Assembly: GCA_014925825.1 (NCBI GenBank)
Contig: JACGCK010000420.1
Coordinates: 1 to 25,587 of the forward strand
DNA from: Pholiota molesta
Taxonomy: Eukaryota; Basidiomycota; Agaricomycetes; Agaricales; Strophariaceae
DNA length: 25,587 nucleotides
Reading direction: 5' to 3'
Shown here: piece after piece, positions 1-9,117 of the stretch
Position numbering within the stretch: position 1 is the stretch's first letter
Layout of the letters: the number at the start of each line of letters is the position of its first letter
Program-made: the position numbers and the translations under genes
Notes under the pieces: generated by a model
The model's database searches: none
Told to the model about the DNA's origin: nothing
The model's input: only the letters and a program-made list of their open reading frames with translations

Positions 1-540
1 GTTGGCTTCTGCACTGCTCTTGTAACTTGCGATCTCGCCCACTGATGGAGATGTCTCGATTGAAATTTGCTTTTTTTTGAATCCTTGCTGGCTTTGCTTT
101 GTACCACCCCTTCTAATGCACTCTCCCTCTTGTGGTCTTCGGTATATCTGCACAGAGTGTCTGTTCTTTACCTGCATTTGTTTGGAAGTTGCACTCGCTT
201 CGACATGATTCTCGTCTTTAACCTTTCGGCATAAAATGCCGCTTCTATGTCGACTTTCATGCGTTATTTAATAGAAAGCTTATCGGTGCTGTCGATACTG
301 GCTTGTAATAAAATAAAATAAACTCGGGGCTCGCGATACAGGTTTACGCAGGGTTTACATGGAGTCAGTTCAATGAATATGCTCAACTAGATCGGAATAT
401 TTCCATCGTATTTCTCTCCGCTGTTTTCATCAAGCTATGAAGAAGTCTCGGAACACGGAATACATTTAGCAAACATCCTGGTGCTACTGCGAATCTCTTT
501 TAAGTTTCTCTGCTATCTCTCTCCAATATTGATGTCACTA
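1..540. other. No gene seen
   Basis: This stretch holds no reading frame I recognise. It contains an A-rich run (AATAAAATAAAATAAAC, near 306-322) and T-rich patches. It may hold the 3' part of the minus-strand gene that occupies 540-2052, or the space after it, but I could not place a stop codon with confidence. Confidence 0.4.
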
Positions 541-2052
541 CACGCAACAGTAAGCTTGAGAATGAGTGTAACAAACGGGTAAGCACATACCGCTCCCCGT
601 AAGCTCGGATGCTGATTTAAATCTGTAAAGATAGTGTCTTGAAAGCGATTCAAATATTACTCACCATTTCCGATTGAACCACGAGGCCGCGCATAATAAT
701 AATTCCTATCGCCCAAGTTCAGACTACTAGTGGAGGAAGCGGCGTCAACATTAGCCGCGCTGGACTCAGGTCGTCCTAGAGAAAATAAAGAATAACCGGT
801 TATACTTGTTATTACATCAAAATGGGGTATGTGGATTGTACTTACGGACACTTGGCTCGGGCGAAACGTCTTCCTCTTCGTTGTAGGAGTCTCGTCTTGC
901 AGCCACTAAGCAGATTTAATTAGAATAAGTGCAACCACGTTTCCAGCAAATGACGTACTTTCGCTACGGCCATGAATAAGACGAAATTGGCCTGCATGAC
1001 CTGAAATTAAAGAGAGTATGAATATGAGTATCAAAACCAACAAAGCAATGTTAGTGCAGGAATATGTACTAAGTTGGACTCGGTGTCTCTTCGGCCATTC
1101 CGCAGACCCTGTTAGTATGGTTAAATTCACACTGTTAAATAACCTTACGCAGTTCTACTGACCTCGAGGTGGACGATTGACTTCTTCCGCAGTAGCTGGC
1201 CTATCAAATAAGGGTTGAGCAGTCTAAAAGGTAGATGGCCATCGTCATACAGCACTCACTTTGAGTTGCGCCAGAGGATTCTCCAACTAAACAGTCAAGA
1301 TTAATTTACGAAGCTCGAATTATTGCGGGAGGTCAAGACAAACCTCCTGGATTATTGCTCTGGATCTCATCGGCCAGCGTTGTTTCGAACGTGAAGAAAT
1401 CCTACATAAATAGACAACGATCAGCAGAAATTTTACATGCATTCTAGTCAAGCACTTACGTTCTCTACGTCAGAGGCTGCACCCGGGCCTTCACCAGAGA
1501 CTTCACTGGAGACTTCACTGGCAGCTCTCGCTGCATTGGACGTGCCTAGTAGTGGGGAAAAATCAAAATCAAAGTTAAATGCTATAATATGAGGGGGGCG
1601 ATTTAAAAGGAGATGCATACCAGACTTCCCCGCGATTCTAGCTTTGCTCAACGCAGCAACTACGCTTTGCTGACCTAAATCAAGTAAGCACCCACTTCTG
1701 TGTGACAGATAGGCAAACGCCTACTCACTATCTTACGAATTGTCTTGTTGGCCTTGTCTGGAGGTGGTGGACCTGCAGCACTGGTCTCCCATGCAAACTC
1801 GGTATTATTAGCGTTATCGCTAATTGGTTTCCCCTTCCATAAACTCTTGAATTCTTTCTGAAATTCGTCCAAACTTCGAGGTGGTATTTTCCTAATCCAA
1901 AGAGTCAGTGGGTGGCTCAAGATGACGGAATAAATGTAATGACGACAGACCCCATAAGTCCTTACAATCCCCTGGTAGTTCTTGTGGATTGCTGTAATTT
2001 CTTCAACATTCATGTCGACCCCAGCCCGAAAATTAGTTCTAGCGTCAATCAC
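540..2052 (-). CDS. Probable multi-exon hypothetical gene of small exons
   Basis: I do not recognise this protein. On the minus strand the largest open exon runs from ATG at 2052 to a donor GTGAGT at 1728 (108 codons), with other possible starts inside, such as the ATG of MNVEEITAIHKNY. It is followed by a series of short open segments separated by 50-75 nt stretches with good fungal splice borders: about 1670-1620 (QSVVAALSKARIAGKSG), about 1550-1460 (an acidic Ser/Glu/Ala run with SEVSSEVSGEG), then pieces near 1400-1330, 1290-1260, 1200-1163, 1110-1072 and 1018-920, about 900-845, and 780-665. The joined product would be low in complexity and likely disordered after the first exon. Frames of the first three or four exons join cleanly; later ones are ambiguous and the 3' end is not fixed. 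It could instead be two genes, or a non-coding spliced transcript. Confidence 0.4.
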
Positions 2053-2949
2053 TAATTCGAGCAGACTAAGTGACGATAAGCAAGGAATGAATAAAATGAA
2101 GTATTAGCTGACGCCGTGCTCGAGTTATGGTAGATGTTCTCAAGTCGGCGTCGATTTCATGGTTCACGAGAACTTGGATAAACAGTGAAAGAGCCCTTTC
2201 AAGCTCTTCGCACCTTTTTCTTTACCGTTTGCCGACATAAAAAGCGAATAGAACGGAACTGTCGTCGATTCCATGAGGGGGAAACCCAGAACGCATCCGG
2301 TTGGACTCGATTTTAGGTGTACTTGACATGATGGGAGGGGGAGACAAAATTGGGGCTCAGCAGCTTCAATGCGACACTAGTTTTTAAGGGTCCCAAATGA
2401 TATCGATGGAGAGTGGCACCGATACACACACTTAGTGTATTGTGTGACCATCTGCTGGAGCACTGACAAAGGATGGAGTGACTGAAATTTGAAAGTCGTT
2501 CGAACAATTGTCACTTGCGGCTGCAGGATTTAATTATCTTTCAAGTAGCATAGCATTCCCATCACAGAGCCCCGAAAAATGGCTTACTGTCGATCCACCA
2601 CTCGGTCCTTAAAAGAAAGGGTGGATTTACAATAGCACAATCGAGACTCCGAGTCGTGAAAGAATAAAAAGTTTAGTAACGAATTCAAATATTGAGGGTT
2701 TCCGGAATGGATTTCGCTTCCAGATTTTGACCACCTACCAACCGAGAACAATGGAGAAGCTACTCATTTTATGGATGACGCTAACTTTGGTCAAACTTTG
2801 GTGGGAAGAAAGTACGGCCTGGTACGGCAGGGCCGCAGCTTGCTTCGTAGTGTGTGATGAGACTTACCTAAGCATGTTGCAGTGCCAGTGGCAGCCAGGG
2901 TCGTCTTCAACGTTCGACATCAACCCACTTCGTATTCCAGACTTTACAC
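2053..2949. other. Intergenic, no clear gene
   Basis: This lies between the minus-strand small-exon gene and the plus-strand kinase-like locus. A plus-strand open stretch near 2718-2855 (LPDFDHLPTENNGEATHF..., ending in a stop) could be a 5' exon or relic of the kinase-like locus, but I see no family match. Nothing else is supported. Confidence 0.35.
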
Positions 2950-4301
2950 ATACTCAATGTACCACAAGGGTTCCTTGATTTATCGAGCTTTGACCCATTG
3001 CCGCTGGATTATCCTATGGAATCTCCCAAGAATTCTATGAGTGAGAGGACTACTCTCCGCAGAAGATAATAACTCCAGAACGCTTCTGGGTTGAATTACA
3101 GCCGTTCTTACTTTCTCGTGGATATCGTTTACGGCCGCGATATGACCCGAACTGGAAACTTCTTGGCTCACAGAAGACGGGAACCTTTACGCAGACAGTA
3201 TCTCTGTGAAGACAGCCTGATGACGGTTTGTTGCATAACTTTGATGAGGTGATGTTCTAACAGAAAAACGACGCATTTTCTAGGGCGGACCATTACTCGA
3301 TGGTATACGAATTCACGACAACAAAAGGTCGTTTTTAAAAAGGTCCTAACCAAGAGACACGAAATCCCCATAGCTCAATATTTATCCTCCCTACTCTGCG
3401 TGCCGATCCACGTAACCACACCGTCCCGATATTGGACGTCATTCCTATTCCAGCTGACGATGATTGGGCTCTGCTGGTTATGCCAATGCTTCTGGAATTC
3501 CAACAGCTTCCATTTCGGAGATTGGGCGAGTTTTGTGAGGCTGCATTACAATTTCTGCAGGTACGATTCAATGTCGTTCACGTTTCAATCGTATGAACAT
3601 CAGCTGAGTTGATTTACAGCTTTGAATTCATGCATGAACATAACATTGTCCACAGGTCAGTTTCTTTCTGAGTATAGACCGAGACCGTGAATCTGAACAT
3701 GCGTCAAGGGATGTCGTATGACGAATCTCATGATGGATATTTCGAATGTGGTTCGAAGGGATCACATTTTGCGCTATGGTTCAGCCATGATGGAATTGCT
3801 TTCCAACCTTTTGAATGGAAGGAACGCTGGTCCGTCAGACCAGTTCAATACTATCTAATAGATTTCGGCATCTCGCTACAACTGCCCGACAAAGATGCTG
3901 GTACAATCGGTATATGGGCCGTGATAGAACTGTACCAGAACTATCTGATACGGAGTGGTATGATCCATTCAAAGTCGACGTATATCAGCTCGGTCGTGTT
4001 ATTCTGGAAATGATTGAGGTAAGTTCTTTCTGTTTGATTGACTGATCATTCTACTAATATGAAGCAGGAATACGACGGGCTGAACAAATTTCTTCCCCTT
4101 GCAAAGCATATGACAAGTCAAAATCCTGAGGATCGACCCAGCGCCGCGGAAGCAGTCAAACAATGCCAAAAGCTGATCTCCAAGCTTAGTCCTCGAGCAT
4201 TATCTCGTCGTATTTGGATGCGTTCTCAAAATCATGTATACGGTCAGATGATTGACCGTTTTCGCATTCGTTTCTGTGGTTGGAATCCGATCATCTTTTA
4301 A
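2950..4301 (+). pseudogene. Protein-kinase-like gene with several frame breaks
   Basis: Fragments in all three plus-strand frames match, in order, a kinase-like family common in Agaricomycetes. They include DLSSFDPLPLDYP (about 2978), PERFWVELQPFLLSRGY then RLRPRYDPNW (about 3079-3150), CEDSLMT (about 3208), LLDGIRIHDNKRSFLKR (about 3290), HEIPIAQYLSS (about 3360), LRADPRNHTVPILDVIP (about 3397), FEFMHEHNIVHR (about 3621), LIDFGIS (DFG, about 3857), DRTVPELSD and DPFKVDVYQLGRVILE (about 3920-4010), and a last exon with the kinase subdomain XI Arg (PEDRPSAAEA). Plausible introns lie at about 3227-3285 (GTTTGT..CTAG), 3560-3619 and 4020-4067. Frames change near 3010, 3150, 3190, 3335, 3390, 3620 and 3910, usually by one base in a short run of one nucleotide. 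The Asp of the HRD motif cannot be placed. It is either a decaying copy or an intact gene damaged by assembly errors, which also affect conserved genes nearby. The start is unknown. Confidence 0.7.
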
Positions 4302-4941
4302 TTTGTTCCATCGCGGACCTGCTAAATCTAAACACGTAGGCAGACTGTAACAGCTTCATTATATCTTTATTACTATATCCTTCTTACATCGAGAACACAA
4401 TACAAGCAACTCTATCTCAACTGGACAATTATATATCCTATCACTTGCCCGATCAGCAACGATTGGATTGGTTAATCTATGGACAGTACCAGTGCAAAGA
4501 GTCTCGAAGTCTGGAATGCTGCATGATTATTACCGACTTCAAGAATGTCGCAAGACCGCACCATCGAAACCCAAGACTGGGTGAACAACTACGCAGTACA
4601 AAGCGGCCGCTGAACAATTATGCAGAACAGCTACATGTGGTTCAATGTCGCCATTAAGCGCTTTGAATTTGTATCTCTCCAACACGTCTTATCTAAATGT
4701 CTCTCTACACGACCTTTCAAGGATGAAATCGTGGAAGGACATTCTCTTGATGTCAGGAGTTGGGTATCAGGAGGACTACATACTTGGGGATTCCTTGCCA
4801 TGTCAACCCAATAAACAAAATAACAAATTGCGTAGAAATTACAATTGACCTACGTCACAACTCCAACCATGTAGTGTATATGCACATTCAGACCAACCTC
4901 CCAGCCAGTCCTCACCAATCCACAAAAGCCAACCCCATGCT
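4302..4941. other. Intergenic, no clear gene
   Basis: This lies between the 3' ends of the converging kinase-like locus and ERV41, so both 3' untranslated regions should lie here. Short open frames of about 60-70 codons occur on the plus strand, but none resembles a known protein and they overlap in different frames. No repeat or RNA gene was seen. Confidence 0.5.
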
Positions 4942-6745
4942 CTAATCGTCCTTCTTGGGCACAATTTTCCGCGGCGGCGGCGGCGCGATGCTGAACCCGC
5001 CCCCATTCACCGGATTCGGCGTCGGCGGGAACGTCGCGTACCCCACCCCGGGCGTCCGGGCGCCGGCGACGCGGGCAGGCACGTCCCCGCGCTCAGCAGC
5101 GGCGAGTGCCCGTTCGACTGCAGCCCGTGCCCATTCCCATTCCCATACGCACTCGCATACGCGCCGCCGACACGGCGCGCTGCGGCGGCCCAGCCCCGGC
5201 GTGCGCGGGGCGGCCCGAACGCGCTGAGGCTCGCGCCGAGCGCGGGCGAGCCGGGGAGCGACACCTGCGGGCTGTACGGCTCAGCCCGCCGCGGGCGAGA
5301 ACGCAGGCGCGACGGGCGTGCCCGCGTAACTCGCGTACGGCGACCCGCCCGCGCTACTCCCGCCGCCGCCCGCGCCCTCCATGGTCCACCCGCCGCCCTG
5401 CGGTACGAGCCGGCCGCTCTTCGGGCGCGCGCGCAGCTCGGAGCCGCCCCACTTCGCGCGGAGCCCGCCGAGGCGCACGCCGGAGGCCTCCGCGGCGACG
5501 AGCCCCGGAGCGGCGTCCGCGCCGGAGACGACCGCGACCGCGCGGCGTGGTGATGCGGATCGCGTAGCCCGTGCACACGAAGACGCCGCCGAGCACGCCG
5601 ACGGTGCGGATGAGGAGCTGCAGGAGCGTCGTCGTGCGCTGGTGGAGCGTGATCGCGAGCGGGGTCGAGGTCGAACTTGAAGAAGATGCCCGGCGTGCCG
5701 CGGTCGTGCGCGACCTCGCGCGTGTAGTGCGTCACGGCGTATTGGTGCGTGTGCAAGGGGGCGGTGCGCGGGGCGATGTAGGTGGTGGGACGACGTGGAG
5801 GAAGTATTGGTAAGCGATGAAGTCTAGACTGCAAGTTAGTCCTTGCGCATGTGTAAAGCGGAGACAAGGAACCTACGTTTATCCGTGGCTTCGAAGGAGT
5901 TATCGAGGGGCTGGACAATGTCAGGGAAATGCGGGCCGAAGGAGAATTCGGTGATGATGTGCGAGAGATTCATTTGGTTGTGGTCGACATGTTCGTAGCT
6001 CGAATAGCCGTGGCCGAGTGTGGTGATGTGCAGATTCGCAGTGACGCGCTTCACGGCGAGTGAGCCTGTGATCCTACAAGCGCTCGCGGCGGCGGTGTGG
6101 GTATATGAAGGCTTGAACAGAGGCTTTTCACGGCGGAAGATCCAGGCGAGTACCCCGCGGGAGTTGCGTGATTGTGCTATAGCTTGCCGAGCAGAAAGGG
6201 CTTGTGAATGTTCTCTGTGGTCATTGAAGTTAGGTGCGAAATAAGCACGAGAGTTTGGAAGCTTACTTTAGTGCAGTTGCTTGACCGACATCAAAGAAAG
6301 TCTATCGATTTGTTAATGAAGCTCATGAATTGAATCGCAAAGAGCATACCCCATCTCTGCGGAATCCACCAGTCAAGAACAACCTATCTCCCATGGCATC
6401 GCGCAAATCCACGCTCAAGACTAAAGCACAACGATCAGTAGATTTCTACAATGCACAACTTCGTTACTTACATCCACAAGGCATAGCAACAACCATATCG
6501 ACATTAATGTTCAAGAAAGGATTTTTATTGCTATCCACGCTAAATTCAAAGTCTGGCCAGCCCCAGATGAACTCCCCGATGTCATTAAGTACGAGCAGGA
6601 AGGCCAGGAGGGCGACGAAAACGGTCATGAATCCACGGCTCTCTGAGCGCGTCTTGTACGTCGACGGGAGTTTTGGGAAGGCATCGAACTTGGCGATCGG
6701 GGCGACCGAGTCGAGCTTGTCCAGCAGCGATGGCTCTTCGGCCAT
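4942..6745 (-). CDS. ERV41: ERV41/ERGIC-type ER-Golgi cargo receptor subunit
   Basis: In yeast, Erv41 pairs with Erv46 in COPII vesicles and helps sort and retrieve secretory proteins between ER and Golgi. Five exons are read on the minus strand: 6745-6472 (start MAEEPSLLDKLDSV; another ATG lies at 6766), 6420-6350, 6301-6267, 6214-5877 and 5823-4942. Splice phases join exactly up to exon 5. Exon 1 has the family N-terminus KFDAFPKLPSTY and the first membrane segment (FMTVFVALLAFLLVLNDI). Exon 2 has SVDLRDAMGD, exon 4 has VTANLHITTLGHGY and FSFGPHFPDIVQPLDNSF, and exon 5 has AYQYFLHVV, GTPGIFFKFDLDP and GGVFVCTGYAIRI with the second membrane segment. The tail is a long Gly/Pro/Ala-rich cytosolic region ending in KKDD. 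Exon 5 changes frame near 5786, 5662, 5544, 5280 and 5080, so the literal reading is broken; the same kind of indel hits other essential genes here. I infer a real gene with assembly errors. Expression is probably constitutive. Confidence 0.88.
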
Positions 6746-7552
6746 GGTCGCACTACCCGATTGCATGCAGTGGTAAGCTGGACCGAATGTGCGAGAGACG
6801 AGGAGAATGGAGGCGCAGGGCCTACAGCGGAAGGGGCGTAAGGGATTGGCCTGCCAGAGTTACAGTGGTATCTTATAAAAAGAAGTGACGCCGTCGTCGA
6901 CGTGTCCCCTCCGCGTGACGACACCACTAACTCCGAGGTTTTCCAGGACCCCGCCAGCACCTGCGCTAGTTCGGTGTCGCCTGTAGCCTAACTTTTGACA
7001 TAGCCAGCTAACAAATCACCACACAAAAGATATGCGTATTTTATGGAACTAGAACATTGCCTACATAACATGACTGGGTGTCAATGAGTAGAGTGCAGAT
7101 CAATTTGATCGTGGTCAATTCGAAGGTCATGACAAAGTATCATCCAAAATGCTCAGAAAAGCTTGATGGAATATGGAACAGAATGAGCTAGCGTGTGTAT
7201 TCCTATGTTTCTATGTATTGATCTAAATGCCTTTCCGAAGTAAGGAAAAGTGGGCGTGCTAAGGATACAAAAGCTGGTCAAGTTCTCCGGACCGTCGGGG
7301 CGCAGCAGCTTTCGGGGTCTCAATTTGATTAGCAGGACCTACTATTTACTTCCAACGCCGTCGCCACTCGAGCCAAACACAGTTTCTGTACGCGCCTGTT
7401 CGCTTTCCGGTTCTGCTTTCTTCAGACTTCAACTTCTTCGCGGGCTTGTTCCCAGGTAAGTGACCAATCCTAGCACCCTCAAAACGCATTAGATTCTAAT
7501 AGAAACTGTTTCGTTGACTTTTAGGTACTACAGTTTCCGTGTAAACACGACC
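6746..7552. promoter_or_regulatory. Divergent intergenic region ERV41 / mitochondrial uL30
   Basis: About 800 bp separate the minus-strand ERV41 start from the plus-strand uL30m start, so both promoters should lie here. A GTAAGT donor at 7456 and a TTTTAG acceptor ending at 7524 mark a probable 69-nt intron in the 5' leader of the uL30m gene, which puts its transcription start upstream of 7450. No other gene was recognised. Confidence 0.5.
7456..7524 (+). other. Probable 5'UTR intron of uL30m gene
   Basis: CAG|GTAAGTGACC at 7453-7465 is a strong donor, and a pyrimidine-rich TTGACTTTTAG ends at 7524. The coding ATG follows 28 nt later at 7553. Confidence 0.55.
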
Positions 7553-8012
7553 ATGAGCACCTCCATATTTTGCCGGACGCACCTGCGCGCCAACCTGCGA
7601 CCCATTTCGCGGTTCAGCAACGTCCACGCGCGCACACTGACAACCGCCCCAGAAGCCTCCACGTCTTCCTCCTCCTCTGCCCCCGCACCCCCACCGCTGC
7701 CGCCGAACCCACCCTGCACACGCCACCCCCGCTCACCCACTTCAAAATCACCCTCCGCCGCTCCGGCATCTCCATGGGCGACAAGATCAAGGGCACGCTC
7801 CTCGCCCTCGGCTTCCACCGCCGCCACCAGACCGTGTACCACCCGCACGGGCCCGAGGTCGCGGGCAAGATTCTGCGCGTGAAGGAGCTGGTTGAGGTCG
7901 AGAATGTGCCGACGCATATGGTGATGACGGCGGGCCAGCAGAGGAAGGCGCGGAAGGCGCCGAGGGGTATAAGGTGGTGGGGACGAGGAGGGGGGCGTTT
8001 ATGGGTGCTTGA
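7553..8012 (+). CDS. MRPL33: Mitochondrial large-subunit ribosomal protein uL30m
   Basis: This is a component of the mitochondrial ribosome large subunit (bacterial L30, yeast Mrpl33). The N-terminus from ATG 7553 (MSTSIFCRTHLRANLRPISR) is Arg-rich and lacks acidic residues, as expected of a mitochondrial targeting peptide. A Ser/Pro-rich linker follows. The L30 core is then clear: THFKITLRRSGISMGDKIKG, LALGFHRRHQTVYHP and VAGKILRVKELVEVENV. Yeast Mrpl33 is shorter; the extra length here is the presequence, the linker and a basic tail (QQRKARKAPRG). Two frame changes are needed: one within the C-rich linker around 7680-7710, and one at a GGGG run at 7964-7967, after which the tail ends FMGA with TGA at 8010-8012. 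Both look like homopolymer indels. A possible 3'UTR intron follows (GTGAGTTGG near 8058 to TTTTAG near 8115). Confidence 0.85.
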
Positions 8013-8215
8013 GATATAGACACGGAAGGACCTCATTCTAGGGTGCGGTATGGCGAAAGGTGAGTTGGAGATTTTTTTGACCACAATTATTTGTTATGCT
8101 CATTTGCTGTTTTAGGTATATCGTAGAGCTCTTATGCTTTATTACAAAACACATGAAATAATCCAACTAATATTTCGTCCTTGCCGCCAACAAAAGCCCA
8201 ATTCCTCCAGAGTGT

Positions 8216-8941
8216 CTATAAGTGGGGGATAAACGTAGTCCATTCAATGGTCTTAAGAGATCCTTGCGGCAGTGAGCGGAGGGAAGTGAGCGAGAGTGTA
8301 AGCAGTATGATGCGCGAAATGATATAACAAGGGCCCGCAATGCACACGCCGACAATGCCATGCAAAGGCACCTCCCCTACAGGCATAAAATAACACCAGC
8401 ACCCCATAGATATAGGCTCGACGGTTATGACGATCGCAGAAACGCGCCAAAGCCACTTCTCTTGCGGCGACGCGAAGGCGAGAAACCAGCTCGGGATGAG
8501 ATGCACCACGCCGAAGAGCGTCCCAATGGCGGCAGTCGCCATCATCGCTTCGTCCACTCGTGCGTTGCCGTCGAAGGCGGTGTAGAACATGCCTACCCGC
8601 AGGCTGCCGGCCATATACTGTGAATTGAAATCGCCCGTCATTTTGTTCAGCGGGCGGATTGACGCCACTAGTAACCGGATGGGGACGCGCCATAGAAGCG
8701 TCCAGGGCGCGGAGGCGCGCGCCTCGGTTTCTTTGCGTAGTTTGCGTCGCAGCCAGCTCTCCTTGCGAATGTTGGGTTGGGGTAATGTTCGCTCGCATCC
8801 CGTATCTGAGGTCTCCGCATCTTCATCTAAGTTCTTCGGATCTTTCGCTCCCAGGTTGTTCAACAGCGCGAATCGGCCAGAGGAGTACTGCCGTGGTAGT
8901 TTGGTGGTTGTGGTACTGAACGAATCAGAATGAACCCACAA
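8216..8941 (-). CDS. Fungal multi-pass membrane protein, C-terminal part
   Basis: A single 241-residue frame begins at ATG 8941. Residues 1-60 are polar. The second half has three hydrophobic segments, roughly residues 136-157 (GTLFGVVHLIPSWFLAF), 162-185 (WRVSAIVITVEPISMGCWCY) and 190-216 (CIAGPCYIISRIILLTLSL). It then ends with LTSLRSLPQGSLKTIEWTTF and IPHL. That ending and the preceding membrane block match a large fungal-specific membrane protein family of unknown function, whose members are commonly 500-600 residues with further N-terminal helices. The upstream sequence is the leader of the divergent Crinkler-like gene, so this copy seems 5'-truncated. It could be a short functional paralogue or a relic; the frame is uninterrupted. 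It converges with the uL30m gene. Confidence 0.65.
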   Translation of the reverse strand: MWVHSDSFSTTTTKLPRQYSSGRFALLNNLGAKDPKNLDEDAETSDTGCERTLPQPNIRKESWLRRKLRKETEARASAPWTLLWRVPIRLLVASIRPLNKMTGDFNSQYMAGSLRVGMFYTAFDGNARVDEAMMATAAIGTLFGVVHLIPSWFLAFASPQEKWLWRVSAIVITVEPISMGCWCYFMPVGEVPLHGIVGVCIAGPCYIISRIILLTLSLTSLRSLPQGSLKTIEWTTFIPHL

Positions 8942-8973
8942 TAGGGGCTTCTCCGTAAGCCATCAACGACGTT

Positions 8974-9003
8974 GAAGTTCAACGTTCAACGTTCAACGTT
9001 ACG
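8974..9003. repeat. Short GTTCAAC/GTTGAAG repeat
   Basis: At least three near-perfect copies of the heptamer GTTCAAC run between about 8976 and 8999, followed by GTTACGTTCAG. The array sits between the divergent starts at 8941 and 9118, so it may act as a protein-binding array or be a simple microsatellite. Confidence 0.6.
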
Positions 9004-9004
9004 T

Positions 9005-9117
9005 TCAGCTTTCTTCGTCTCCGATCAACGGCATCCACCAGCCTCGCCTCGTCTGTCTTCATATACATATCTCCTCTCGTCTCATCTCGTCTGCTCACTT
9101 GCTCTGCTTCAGTCAGG
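9005..9117 (+). promoter_or_regulatory. Pyrimidine-rich leader of the Crinkler-like gene
   Basis: The bases just before ATG 9118 are strongly C/T rich (for example CTCCTCTCGTCTCATCTCG near 9070-9088). CT-rich tracts at this position are typical of fungal core promoters and 5' leaders. The start context is CAGG ATG G. Confidence 0.5.

Noticed and set aside
5106..5680. Plus-strand open frames of 99-153 codons
   Set aside because: They are Arg/Ala-rich shadows antisense to ERV41 exon 5, kept open by high GC.
5007..5918. Long minus-strand open frame of 303 codons
   Set aside because: It switches in and out of the ERV41 protein; only pieces are real coding frame, and the rest is Arg/Ala-rich out-of-frame translation of GC-rich sequence.
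6330..6776. Plus-strand 148-codon frame
   Set aside because: It lies antisense to ERV41 exons 1 and 2, whose splice phases and membrane segment are convincing.
7528..8084. Minus-strand frames opposite the uL30m gene
   Set aside because: The plus strand carries the clear L30 core; the minus frames are low-complexity shadows.
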